Positions 1-10,700 of a stretch of 64,000 bases of DNA are shown here, piece after piece. The notes beneath the pieces are model-generated. The model saw nothing but the letters and a program-made list of their open reading frames with translations, did no database searches and was not told the DNA's origin. Position 1 is the stretch's first letter. Every line of letters starts with the position of its first letter. Source of the stretch: Lepidostoma basale (lineage: Eukaryota; Arthropoda; Insecta; Trichoptera; Lepidostomatidae). The stretch is from the NCBI GenBank assembly GCA_022606425.2, contig JAHDVF020000883.1, positions 1,550,001-1,614,000 of the forward strand, read 5' to 3'. The position numbers and the translations under genes were made by a program.

Positions 1-178
1 ATGTATGAATGTTGAGGAAGCGAGAGAAATATGTCAGGAAAGAAAAGTGTGGCAGTTAATTCTTTCTGCCCGCCCCTTCAGGGAGACGGTGTGATGGTTA
101 GTTAGTTAGTTAGTTTTAGTTAGAAAGTGTATGTTAACGATGTAAATGTCACAAGGCATAGAGGAAGACGTGGCACGC
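1..178 (+). mobile_element. LINE-A tail and a second scrap
   Basis: A 3' end entering from the left edge, tail at 99-122, followed by a short internal scrap (GTATGTTAACGATGTAAATG). The 5' part is outside the window. Confidence 0.8.
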
Positions 179-180
179 GT

Positions 181-570
181 TATTGCTTCTTCTTCTCCTC
201 CTTATAGACCTTTGGTCTGTTCTTGAAATCAGGCTGGCCTCTCTTGGGAGGTTGACTCCCAGCTATCTCTCCATCTCTTCGGCGGTCTTCCGGGGGGACG
301 GCAGCCGGCAGGAATCTGATGCGCCACAGCGTGTGGGATTCTGGTGGGATCCATCCTCTGCACGTGCATTCCAGTATCTTCTGCGTTGTCTGCCCATCTC
401 ACGACATCCTCCACCTTGCAGATCTCGCGGATAGCCAAGTTCCTCACCCTACTTGAATAGTCCTTCCTGCTATCATCCCCAGTGTCCTCATCTCTGCCAC
501 CCGCACATTAACCTTCGTTCTTGTGGTATCCGCTCTGGTCTCAATGCTATATGTCAGTATAGGCCTTACG
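181..570 (-). mobile_element. LINE-B copy
   Basis: RTE-like family with AAG-rich tail (complement CTTCTTCTTCTCCTCC at 186). Codons: RPILTYSIETRA..., REICKVEDVVRWADNAEDTG, RPPGRPPKRWRDSWESTSQE. Confidence 0.84.
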
Positions 571-921
571 CAGTTTTTTTTATATTATCAGCGTTATTAC
601 CATAAAATAAAAGATGGCTTTTAGAAATCAGACATTTCATAAGTCGTATTACTTATGCGTTTTCTATTTTTTCATAATACTGTCTCCAATAATGGATATG
701 TAGGCGAAATTTTACAGATATGGTATAAGCCACAGTTCTCTATTGTGACATTTTTACATAGTAACCTAACACAACATAAAGTAATATATGTTTGTATGGT
801 TTACTAAGTTACAAAAATACTTTATTTACGAATTAGTATTTATATATAACGATATACGACAGAATCTCAAATGCTGATAAAAGAAAGGAATGTAGAGCGG
901 AAGAAGGTATTGTGAACAAAA

Positions 922-1560
922 TTCTTCTTCTTCACTTTTGATAGACTCAGGAGTCTGTTATTTCAGGCGGGTCTTCTTGAGACGCTGAACTCCAGCTTTC
1001 TCTCCATCGTTTCTGGGGTCTTCCTGGTCGGCGTTGTACGTTTGGCGTTCCATGGAGAGCTATGTATGGTATCCTATTTGAGCTCATCCTTTCTACATGT
1101 TGATGCCAGTATCGCCGTCTTTGACGTCCCCATCTGACCACATCTTCGACCTCGCAGATTTCTCGGATTGCTGTATTCCTAACTCGATCATGTAGGGTCT
1201 TGCCAGCTATAGCGCGGAGTGTTTTCATCTCGGTTGTCCTGAGCATGCTCTTTGTCTTGACAGTGTCTGCCCTCGATTCAGTGCCATATGTGAGGATTGG
1301 TCGCACACAGGTCTTATAAATGCGTACCTTGCAGTCAGTCTTCATGTCCTTTTTTCTCCATATGATATCTTTCAGGCAGCCTGCAGCCTTCTGTGACCTT
1401 ACTTCTCTGGGGAGGTCATTAGAGGTGGTTACTTCGCTTCCAAGATATCTGAATCGGTCTACCTGTCCAATTTTCTTGGCGTACGGAGATTTCGCATCTT
1501 AGTTGGTTTCTAGAGAATGTCATACACTTCGTCTTTGAGATGGATTTGATCACGTTGAAA
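922..1560 (-). mobile_element. LINE-B copy, open C-terminal ORF
   Basis: ORF 947-1345 reads KVRIYKTCVRPILTYGTESR, TEMKTLRAIAGKTLHDRVRN and RRPGRPQKRWRESWSSASQE. Upstream, LRRLGKKIGQVDRFRYLGSE-like sequence is still readable to about 1560. AAG-type tail at 922. A LINE-A scrap lies at 840-921. Confidence 0.86.
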
Positions 1561-1672
1561 TTAATATAATCAATTGTGATATTTTATAACAGTGTTTTAA
1601 TTTAAATTGTTAATAATAATGAAATATCAAAGTGTTTCCGCTAAATCAATGAATTACCTAATACCAAATAAC

Positions 1673-2170
1673 TAACCATCACGCCGTCTCCCTGAAAGAG
1701 TAGGCAGAAAGAATGGACTGTCACACTTTTACTGATGCGGCACTCCATCCTTCTCTTTTCGCTCCGCGGGAGACGCGGTGTGATGGGTTGCGAACCTCAT
1801 CGCCACCAATAGGCATCTCCCGCGCACACTTCGATCGTCCAACACCCACAAAATAATTCTAAAACAAATAATATAAAATAAAATAACAAAGAAAAATAAT
1901 TTAACATAAAATGTTCTTTTTAGATGGTGCACATATTGTTTATTTAATTTATGTTCCACGAATCCACCGTTTTTTAATTTAGCACATAATGTAATTACAC
2001 ATAATCTTTTTATCGATGTTGCACATGTTGACATGGACGATCCGGACTTTTGTGTTTATTTAATTTATGTTACAGGTATCCACCGTTTTTTAAATTAGCT
2101 GTAATTAGGCACTTAATCAGCAATACCAACTTTTAATACTAAATACGTATAATAAAGTAATTTTTTTATT
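1673..2170 (-). mobile_element. Element K copy 1 with LINE-A 3' end
   Basis: On the minus strand a unique body (CGGTGGATTCGTGGAACATA, GATGCCTATTGGTGGCGATG) is followed by GTGCGGCATCAG-type..TAAAAGTGTGACAGTCCATT, the LINE-A hairpin and the start of a GTTA tail. The body contains an internal near-duplicate of AACGGTGGATACGTG..ACATAAATTAAA. Confidence 0.75.
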
Positions 2171-2196
2171 AAAAAAAATAAAGATATATTTTATCA

Positions 2197-3120
2197 ATGA
2201 AACCGAAAACGGCCGTTCACAATAAAGTTCTGGTTCCAACCCTAATGTATGGAAGCGAAGCATGGAACTGGCAGAAGAAGGATGTAAGCAAAATAAATGC
2301 GGTAGAGATGAGCTCTTTAAGACGTATGTATATTAGAACGATATACGACAGAATCTCAAATGCTGATATAAGAAAGGAATGTAGAGCGGAATAAGGTATT
2401 ATGAACAAAATTATGAAAGGATCCCTGCGTTGGTTCGGACATATGGAGCGCATGAATGGAGAAAGAATGGTTAAGAAAGTATACGTTAATGATGTAAATG
2501 GAGTACGGTGTCGAGGCATACCGAGGAAAACATGGCATGACCATATTAATCAAATTTTAAAGGTTGGTCATGTTAGGAGTCGGAGGAATCGACGTGCGTG
2601 TATGACTCGCTGTATGAATGTGGAGGAAGCTAGAGGAGGTATGTCAAGATAGAGTAGTGTGACGGTCCATTCTTTCTGCTTATTGGAATATCGGTCTTGT
2701 GAGGAGTCAGAGAAATCGACGCGCGTGCTAGGCACGATTTATGAATGTTGAGGAATCGAGAGAAATATGTCAGGAAAGAAAAGTGTGGCAGTCCATTCTT
2801 TATGCCTACCCCTTCGGAGAGACGGCGTGATGATTAGTTAGTTAGTTATATTTTGTCAAAATAATGGTTAAAAAAGTATGCGTTAACGATGTAAATGGAG
2901 TACGGAGTCGAGGCATACCGAGGAAAACATGGCATGACCATATTAATTAAATTTTAAAGGTTGGTCATGTTAGAAGTCTGAAGAATCGACGTGCGTGTTT
3001 GACTAGCTGTATGAATGTGAAGAAAGCTAGAGAGGTATGTCAGGATAGAACAATGTGACGATCCATTCTCTCTGCCTGCCCCTACGGGGAAATGGCGTGA
3101 TGGTTAGTTAGTTAGTTAGT
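2197..3120 (+). mobile_element. LINE-A, three truncated copies in series
   Basis: Copy 1 (2197-2694) has MYGSEAWNWQKKDVSKINAV and GSLRWFGHMERMNGERMVKK. Copy 2 (2695-2850) and copy 3 (2862-3120) are 3' ends with GTTA tails; copy 3 has loop UACG. Confidence 0.86.
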
Positions 3121-3383
3121 AAGTAATTTTTTAATGGAGTTGTAATGTTTTTCTTATGCGCCCTACGGTAGTGCGTATTGAAATATTTGTCTAGTTTTGA
3201 CACGTGGATACGTGACAGAATTGATAACCCTCGTACGTACGTATATGTGGTATAACGCCTATTGACACAGGAAGTCTGATTCACGCGTAACTGTTGAATC
3301 TCACCTCGCAGAAAGAACGATGCTAGCATAGTAATAAAAATATACGAAAAAGAAGAAATGTATGAACTTTTATACCAAAGATA

Positions 3384-4345
3384 TAACTAACTACCTAACC
3401 ATCACGCCGTTTCCCCGAAGGGGTAGGCAGAAAGAATGGACTGTCACACTTTTCTCTCGCTTCCTCAACATTCATACATCATATCATGCGCGCGCGTCGA
3501 TTTCTCTGACTCCTCACAGGGCCGACATTCAATATTTGATTTATTTGATCATGCCACGTTTTCCTCGGTCTTCCGATTCTATTTCTGGTTCCATTTACAT
3601 CGTTAACATATAATTTTTTACCATTCTCTCTTCATTCATTCTTTCCATATGTCCAAACCATCTTAATGATCCTTTCATTATTTTGTTCACAACACCATCA
3701 TTCGCACCGCATTCACTTCTTATATTTTCATTCGACACTCTATCATACACAGAGTATCCACACATTCGTCTAAGAGATCTCATTTCTACTGCATTTATTC
3801 TACTTTCATCCATCTTTTGCCAGTTCCATGCTTCGCTTCCATACATAAGGGTCGGTAGAAGAACACCATTGTGCACTGCCATTCTAGCTTTTTGGATAGG
3901 TTTTTGTTTGCGATGACAACTTTAAGTGCACCATTCACTTTGTTGCCTGCCCCAACCCTTCTTTCAATATCCCTCTCCACTCTCCCATCTCTTGTAAACA
4001 TACTACCTTAATACACAAACTCAACTACTTGCTCCAAATTTTCACCATTCACGCTAATGATACAGACTGTCATGGTTTCTTCCTTTTCAAAAATCATTAC
4101 CTTGGACTTATTAACATTCATCATCAGATCATTTCGCATGCATGCCTCATACATACAATTCACCAGGACTTGTAGTTCATGCTCGTTGTCTGCAAGTAGG
4201 ACAGCGTCATCCGCATACAAGAGACAGCTTACTGACACTCCGCTCATTTTGGCACCTAAATCCAACCCTTTCAGCTCTTCATACATTTGTCCATATACAG
4301 ATTAAATAACCACGGGGATATTACGCAACCCTGTTTGATACCTTT
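3384..4345 (-). mobile_element. LINE-A, longest copy, includes RT active-site motif
   Basis: On the minus strand KQGCVISPWLFNLYMD is followed by LLYADDAVLLADNE (the YADD catalytic motif), then the connection and C-terminal region to the hairpin and tail at 3384. One or two frameshifts break the ORF (near 4000 and 3880). Confidence 0.87.
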
Positions 4346-4387
4346 ATTCATATTTTATTTTAAAGTAATGATAAACCAATTTTTCAT

Positions 4388-4524
4388 GGTCGGCCATGTT
4401 AGAAGTCAGAAGAATCGACGTACGTGTACGACGAAGCTAGAGAGATGAGTCAGGGATGAGTAGTATGGCGGTCCATCCATTCTGCCCACCTCTCCGGGAA
4501 ACGGTGTGATGGTTAGTTAGTTAA
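4388..4524 (+). mobile_element. LINE-A 3' fragment
   Basis: VGHVRSQKNRR region followed by a mutated hairpin and a GTTAGTTAGTTAA tail. Confidence 0.8.
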
Positions 4525-4803
4525 CTATCACAATATATCGAATGATTTTATTTCTGTAAATTTACATTGATCGTTATTCCAGTCCGCTTTTAATACTCTG
4601 TGTCAGGAATCCCACTCGGTGCTAGGTTCTTAGAATTAACTAAATTCTGTCTGTTGACCCGATGCTAAATTGAAGTATTAACTTAGCCTAAGACTTATAT
4701 TCTAATTGTATTTCATTTGTTATCCAAACAAAAATTAATATATTTGTGAAATGTATACTTACATCTGTATACGAATCCTGGATTTTCACCTGTGGGTGGT
4801 TAA

Positions 4804-5643
4804 TTTAAATTTTTAATTATATCTCAATAGAGACGAAGAAACAAACTGGAACTGAATATGGATGATCAAGGTGTTTACAGGACTTATGACCTGTCATTGG
4901 TTGGGTTAAGCGCACGCTTTATGTAATTACAACATTCCCCATTCCACCATTGTTATTATGATCATGTATGATAAATTTTTGGAAGTTGTATATATACTCC
5001 AAATCCATACATATCTTCACGTGGCAGTTCCAGTTAGCCATCTATGTAGATTTGATTGTACTAATTAATTTTTTAAGATTAATCTATACAATCCATCCAC
5101 TAACGCCATCTATGAAGAATGATTGTTTAGCATTTAGCAAACTACTTTATTAACATAATGCGAAGAGGCTACCGCCTCCTAGCGCACTGTTAGAAGTCGC
5201 CTGGAGTATCCACTCCTATTTTTTACGCCAAATAATTGACCAGAATATTTACAAATATTTGTGAAATGTATACTTACATCTGTATACGAATCCTAATAAA
5301 GTAGTTTGCTAAATGCTAAACAATCATTCTTCATAGATGGCGTTAGTGGATGGATTGTATAGATTAATCTTAAAAAATTAATTAGTACAATCAAATCTAC
5401 ATAGATGGCTAACTGGAACTGCCACGTGAAGATATGTATGGATTTGGAGTATATATACAACTTCCAAAAAATTTATCATACATGATCATAATAACAATGG
5501 TGGAATGGGGAATGTTGTAATTACATAAAGCGTGCGCTTAACCCAACCAATGACAGGTCATAAGTCCTGTAAACACCTTGATCATCCATATTCAGTTCCA
5601 GTTTGTTTCTTCGTCTCTATTGAGATATAATTAAAAATTTAAA
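4804..5643. repeat. Large near-perfect palindrome built from MITE-J
   Basis: Left arm 4804-5152 and right arm 5294-5643 are reverse complements over about 350 bases with hardly any difference; the spacer is 141 bases. Each arm begins with the MITE-J end TCTCAATAGAGACGAAG. A single-arm relative is at 38783-39320. The GAAATGTATACTTACATC block occurs at 4749-4766 and again in the spacer. Confidence 0.93.
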
Positions 5644-5649
5644 AATGAA

Positions 5650-6065
5650 TATATTTGTTTTCTTTTGTTTCAGATTGCGGGACGGATCAAGAATAACAAA
5701 ACAATAGATTGCGCAACAAAGATATTAATTATAGTCTTTTCGGAAGATTTATATGCTCTTTTGAAGTAAATTTTTTGTTTCGAATCCGTTTTTCCCGCCA
5801 CTTCGACTTAAATTGGAATTTAGAATTCTTGAGACTTAAATTGGAATTAAAAATTCGTTATCTTTCTAACCGTTTCTACTATAATAGGATTAAAATATAC
5901 GTGTATGCGGTTTAGAAGTAGATTTACAAAGGCGTTCATTATTTAGAAGCTTACTCACATGCGAATAATTTTGTTATAGTTTAGTAATTTGAAGTGACAA
6001 TATTTAAATATATGCCAATTTGAGTAAGTTCACATGATTGTGGCATATCGTTTTAGATTCAATAA
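5650..6065. other. Unassigned AT-rich DNA
   Basis: No convincing ORF or repeat. A TTTTGTTTCAG acceptor-like site at about 5673 has no downstream donor. Confidence 0.5.
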
Positions 6066-6071
6066 ACTGGT

Positions 6072-6485
6072 AATTAACTAACCATCACGCCGTCTCCCCG
6101 AAGGGATAGGCAGAAAGAATGGACTGCCACACTTTTCTTTCCTGACATATTTCTCTAGCTTCCTCAACATTCATACATCGTGTCATGCACGCGCGTCGAT
6201 TTCTCTGACTCCTCACATGGCCGACATTCAATATTTGATTTATTTTATCGTGCCACAATTTCCTCGGTCTTCTTCTATTTCTGGTTCCATTTACATCGTT
6301 AACATATAATTTTTTTACCATTCTTTCTTCATTCATTCTTTGCATATGTCCAAACCATCTTAATGATCCTTTCATTATTTTGTTTATAACACCATCATTC
6401 GCACCGCATTCACTTCTTATATTTTCATTCGACACTCTATCATACACAGAGTATTCACACATTAGTCTAAGAGATCTCATTTCAT
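6072..6485 (-). mobile_element. LINE-A copy
   Basis: Minus-strand ORF YDRVSNENIRSECGANDGVI to SAYPFGETA; tail at 6072. 5'-truncated at RSLRLMC. Confidence 0.86.
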
Positions 6486-6489
6486 AAAC

Positions 6490-6865
6490 TGGTAAAATCT
6501 GTTTTAAAGCTATTGACATTAGTTTTTATATAATTTCGATTACTGAATTAAGATAAATTCTAAATACTGCGCAAAACACTAACGCTTAAATATCGTCATA
6601 TTTTTGTATGCCATTTTGAAGTAATTATAATCAAAATCAAACTATAAAATTGGTCGGATTGCTTTGTTTTTCTTTTACGCAGCTCTGTTATAAGATAATC
6701 GGTCATAAAATTGTGTATCAACTTTCAAATTGAATATAGCTTAGATTAGAAGTAGGCATATTTATTTTAAAATAGGATTTTTATAATTTCAAACACGTTT
6801 AACAAACAAATTTAATGTATTAGTAACTAGTTTTTGAGGTAATATTGGCAAATGTTATGTGGAAT
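6490..6865. other. Unassigned AT-rich DNA
   Basis: Nothing identifiable, apart from one TATGCCATTTTGAAGTA word shared with 7600. Confidence 0.5.
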
Positions 6866-7335
6866 GATAACGTTCACAGTGGAGTTCTGGTCCCATCACT
6901 AATGTATGAAAGCGAAGCATGGAACTGGCAGAAGAAGGATAAAAGCAGAATAAATGCGGTAGAGATGAGGTCCCTAAGACGTATGTGTGGTAGAACGATA
7001 TTCGACAGAATCTCAATTGCTGATATAAGAAAGGAATGTAGAGAGGAAGAATGTATTATGAACAAAATTATGAAAGGATCGCTGCGAAAGTATACGTTAA
7101 TGATGTAAATGGGGTACAGAGTCAAGGCAGACCGAGGAAAACATGGCATGACCAAATTAATAAAATTTTAAAGGTTGGTCATGTTAGAAGTCGGAGGAAT
7201 CGACGTGCGTGTATGATTCGTTGTTTGAATGTGGAGGAAGCTAGAGAGGTTTGCCAGGATAGAGTAGTGTGGCGGTCCATTCTCTGTGCCTACCCCTACG
7301 GGGAAACGGCGTGATGGTTTGTTTGTTTTGTTATG
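6866..7335 (+). mobile_element. LINE-A copy, GRTI subfamily with GTTT tail
   Basis: Subfamily marks GRTIFDRIS and YVNDVNGVQSQGRPRKTWHD; loop UACG; tail GGTTTGTTTGTTTT. A deletion removes part of the GSLRWFG region. Confidence 0.86.
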
Positions 7336-7366
7336 TGGAGAAGTTGAAGTAAATATTATGAAATAT

Positions 7367-7640
7367 GTGGATTTGAAGTAACACAAAAGTGTTAATTTTT
7401 TACGACAGTTTTAATGTTGAACAACCTAGAATATAAACATTTAATAAATAAAAACAGTGATATTAGTGTATTTCATTTTGAAGTAGTGATCTTATGAAGT
7501 ATATGTGGATTTGAAGTAACATAAAATCGTTTATTTTTACAGCAGTTTTAAAATCGAATAAACTAGAATATAAATATATTATTAAAAAACAGTGATATTA
7601 GTGTATGCCATTTTGAAGTAGTGATATTAGTGCGTATACC
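7367..7640 (+). repeat. Two-copy tandem duplication (about 138 bp)
   Basis: GTGGATTTGAAGTAACA starts at 7367 and again at 7505, with closely similar sequence through CAGTGATATTAGTGTAT in both. It lies immediately upstream of the PHLDB first coding exon, so it could bear on the promoter or 5' UTR. Confidence 0.75.
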
Positions 7641-7687
7641 ATTTTGAAGTGCAGGCGTGATGGTGCCGGAATGGTGCTAGAAGTGCC

Positions 7688-7761
7688 ATGTCTGGGCTGG
7701 TGAGCCCCATGGATGATGAGGTCGCGGGAGTGGACGTGCAGGAACGCGGAAGCTCTCTGAG
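7688..7761 (+). CDS. PHLDB: PHLDB exon 1 (start codon)
   Basis: A short GC-rich island in AT-rich DNA begins with an ATG (Met-Ser-Gly-Leu-Val-Ser-Pro-Met-Asp-Asp) and runs 74 bases to a GTGGGT donor at 7762. It ends in phase 2, exactly what exon 2 needs. An in-frame TGA about 30 bases upstream supports this ATG; a second in-frame ATG at 7709 is an alternative start. A possible acceptor (gaagtgcag) just upstream at about 7653 has little pyrimidine tract, so whether this is the first exon of the transcript is open. Confidence 0.7.
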
Positions 7762-10700
7762 GTGGGTACAGTTTCAAATTATTCCAAATTATTTTTACTA
7801 ACAATTAATGTACAAAAAAGTCTGTCTATTAGAAGTCAAGAAAATACGACATGCATGATTGACACTCTGTATATGGTAAATGTTGAGTAATTTTCAAGTT
7901 TGTCACTATTTTAAATCATATAATTGTACCAATATGGGGAATCAATGTTGATATTTTTCTCCGGTCTCAATCTAAAGATTGGTCTGCAGCAAGGCGACGC
8001 ATCTCCTCTTCCACTCCGCTCGGTCCTCGGCAACTCTCTTCAACTCCGCATAAGAGGTGCAGCCCATATCTCGGCAAATCTGGTCTAGGTACTCCTGACG
8101 AGGTCGTCCTCTGCCAATCGATTCCTCGACCATTCCCTCCAATATAGCATGTAGGAAACATTCGTGTCGCAACACATGACCAATACATCTTGCGCGCCTC
8201 TCCGCTATGGTGTTCAACATGTGCCTATTCTCTTCAACTCTGCTGAGAACCTCCTCATTTGTAACGTGATCCCTCCATGAAACATGGGCAATTCGTCGGT
8301 AGGTCCACATCTCAAATGCCTCCAGCCTTTTGCGTTCTCTTTCGCCCAGGCACCAAGTCTCGCATCCGTACAGTAAAACACTCCACACCAATGTTTTTAT
8401 AAGTTGTTTTCCGAGGTTTAGGTCTATTATGTTGGACTTTTAAATTAAACTAAAGAATCAAACCCAAACGATGGATGATCTGTGGACCAGACGCACCCTG
8501 GAGTGGCGACCGAAAACCGGCCACAGAAGCCCGGGCAGACGACAAGCAAGATGGTCTGATGACATCAAGAGAATGGCAGGAGGTCAATGGCACAGAGTGG
8601 CGAGGGTTACAGTTGTGGAAGTTGGGCAGGGAGGCCTATGTCCAACACTGAACGACTAATGGCTGATGATGATCATACAATAATAATAACCAACTAATTT
8701 ACTTCCAAAATGTTGATGTCCATAAAAACATTTTTTTTTATAGTATTATATATATTTTGTTTTATTCCGCGTGTTCTTTTAGTTTCAATATGATTTTAAT
8801 AATTCCACTTATTATTCTTTTTCAGAGTGGCTACCAACTCCCCTCATCTCGTCAGCTTGGGCTGCGGGCGGCTCAGCACAGCTGTTACAATTCACCCTAT
8901 CAAACAAGGTTCGCTCTTTAATTGATTCAGCAAGGTTCATCATTATTTAATTGTTTCAGCGAGGTTCATCATTGATTTATTGTTTCAGCAAAGATAATCA
9001 TTATTGAATTGTTTCAGCAAGGTTCATATTTATTTAATTGTTTCAGCGAGGTTCATCATTATTTAATTGTTTCAGCAAGGTTCATCATTATTTTATAGTT
9101 TCAGCAAGGTTTATCATTATTTAATTGTATCAGCGAGGTTCATAATTTTTTAATTGTTTCAGAAAGGTTCATCATTATTTAATTGTTTCAGCAATTATCA
9201 TCATTATTTAATTGTTTCAGCAAGGTTCATCAGTTTTAAGTTGTTTCAGCAAGGTTCTTCATTATTTAATCGTTTCAGCAAGGTTCATCATTATTTATTT
9301 GTTTCAACAAGGTGTATCATTATTTAATTTTTTCAGTAAGGTTCATCATTATTTAATTGTTTCAACAAGGTTCATCATTATTTAATTGTATCAGCAAGAT
9401 GATCGAGATTCTAATGCCAATGATATTTGAAGTGGATTAATAAATATATGATTATTTGTTTCCAGGTAGGGTGACGATAGGTTCAGAACCCAGTTCGGAC
9501 ATCTGCGTGCAGGGGACGGGAGTGCAGCCGTCCCACTGCCACATCGAGAACTCGCACGGCGTGGTCACCCTATACCCACTACAGGGTGACACCACGGTAG
9601 ATGGGACGAGACACGAACAACCAATTAGACTGTCCCAAGGTTAATATTGTTCTTTTCATCACCATCATCATCAGCCATTAGTCGTCCAGTGTTGGACGTG
9701 GCAGAGTGGCAACAGCTATGACCGCCACACCGAAGGTCCCAGGTTCAAACCCTGCGATGACAGTGTGAAAAAAATCATGTCTTTGTTCTAATGGAATTCA
9801 CGTGATTAAACAAATGGTGATAGATGAGCTACCTATCACATGTCATGAGAATCAATAGATACAATTTTGTATGCAGTAATTGGATTCAAATAACCTGCTG
9901 TATACAAAAAATGTAAAGCAACGGGAAACAACCACATTAAAGGTCCAAGTGGCATCTAAAGAATCAGCAAAAGTAATGGTAGTTTCCTGTTGTTTTCCAC
10001 ATTTTTATGCAGCAGGTTATTTAAACCCAATTATTCTATATAACTTTTTGGCTTATATTTTTTAGACATGTGATAGGTAGCTAATCTATCGCCATTTTAA
10101 AACTAGCTAACTAATCATCACGTCGTTTCTCCAGAAGGGTAGGCAGAGAGGATAGAATGCCACACTGCTTTGTCCTGACACATCGCTTTAAATTCCTCTA
10201 CATTCATACACCATAACATGCACGCTCGTCGATTTATAGACTTTGAATGTGGTCGCCTTTTAGTATTTGATTAATTTGGTAATGTCATGCTTTCTTTGGG
10301 CTTCCATGGCTTATCTTTCCACTAGTTAACTAATTATTTGTTTATGGTTTGGTTTTGTATCCCAGGTTGCATGATCGGGATTGGCAGGTCCAATTACCTG
10401 AGATTCAACCACCCAGCAGAGGCCAATCTCATGAAGTCAGTCCTGCCAAACTCCAGAATCTCAATGGCCCCTATACACTTCCTCCCGAGCGAGGGGTACC
10501 AGTCCGGCCAAGATAACCGAAACCAAAACGAATTCAACCGTAGTTACCAAAACGAAAAAACCGAAGACTACAGAGCTAACGGAAGATCTGAATACGATAT
10601 GCATGGAGGAGATAATGGATTCGTTAACGATAGAAACGTATTTTCTGACGCACAGAAGAACTTAGACAAAGAATTGGATATGACATATAAAGAGTTGAGC

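Noticed and set aside
5670..5705. Possible extra PHLDB exon after a TTTTGTTTCAG acceptor
   Set aside because: No donor follows in a usable frame, and exon 1 already supplies the phase needed by exon 2.
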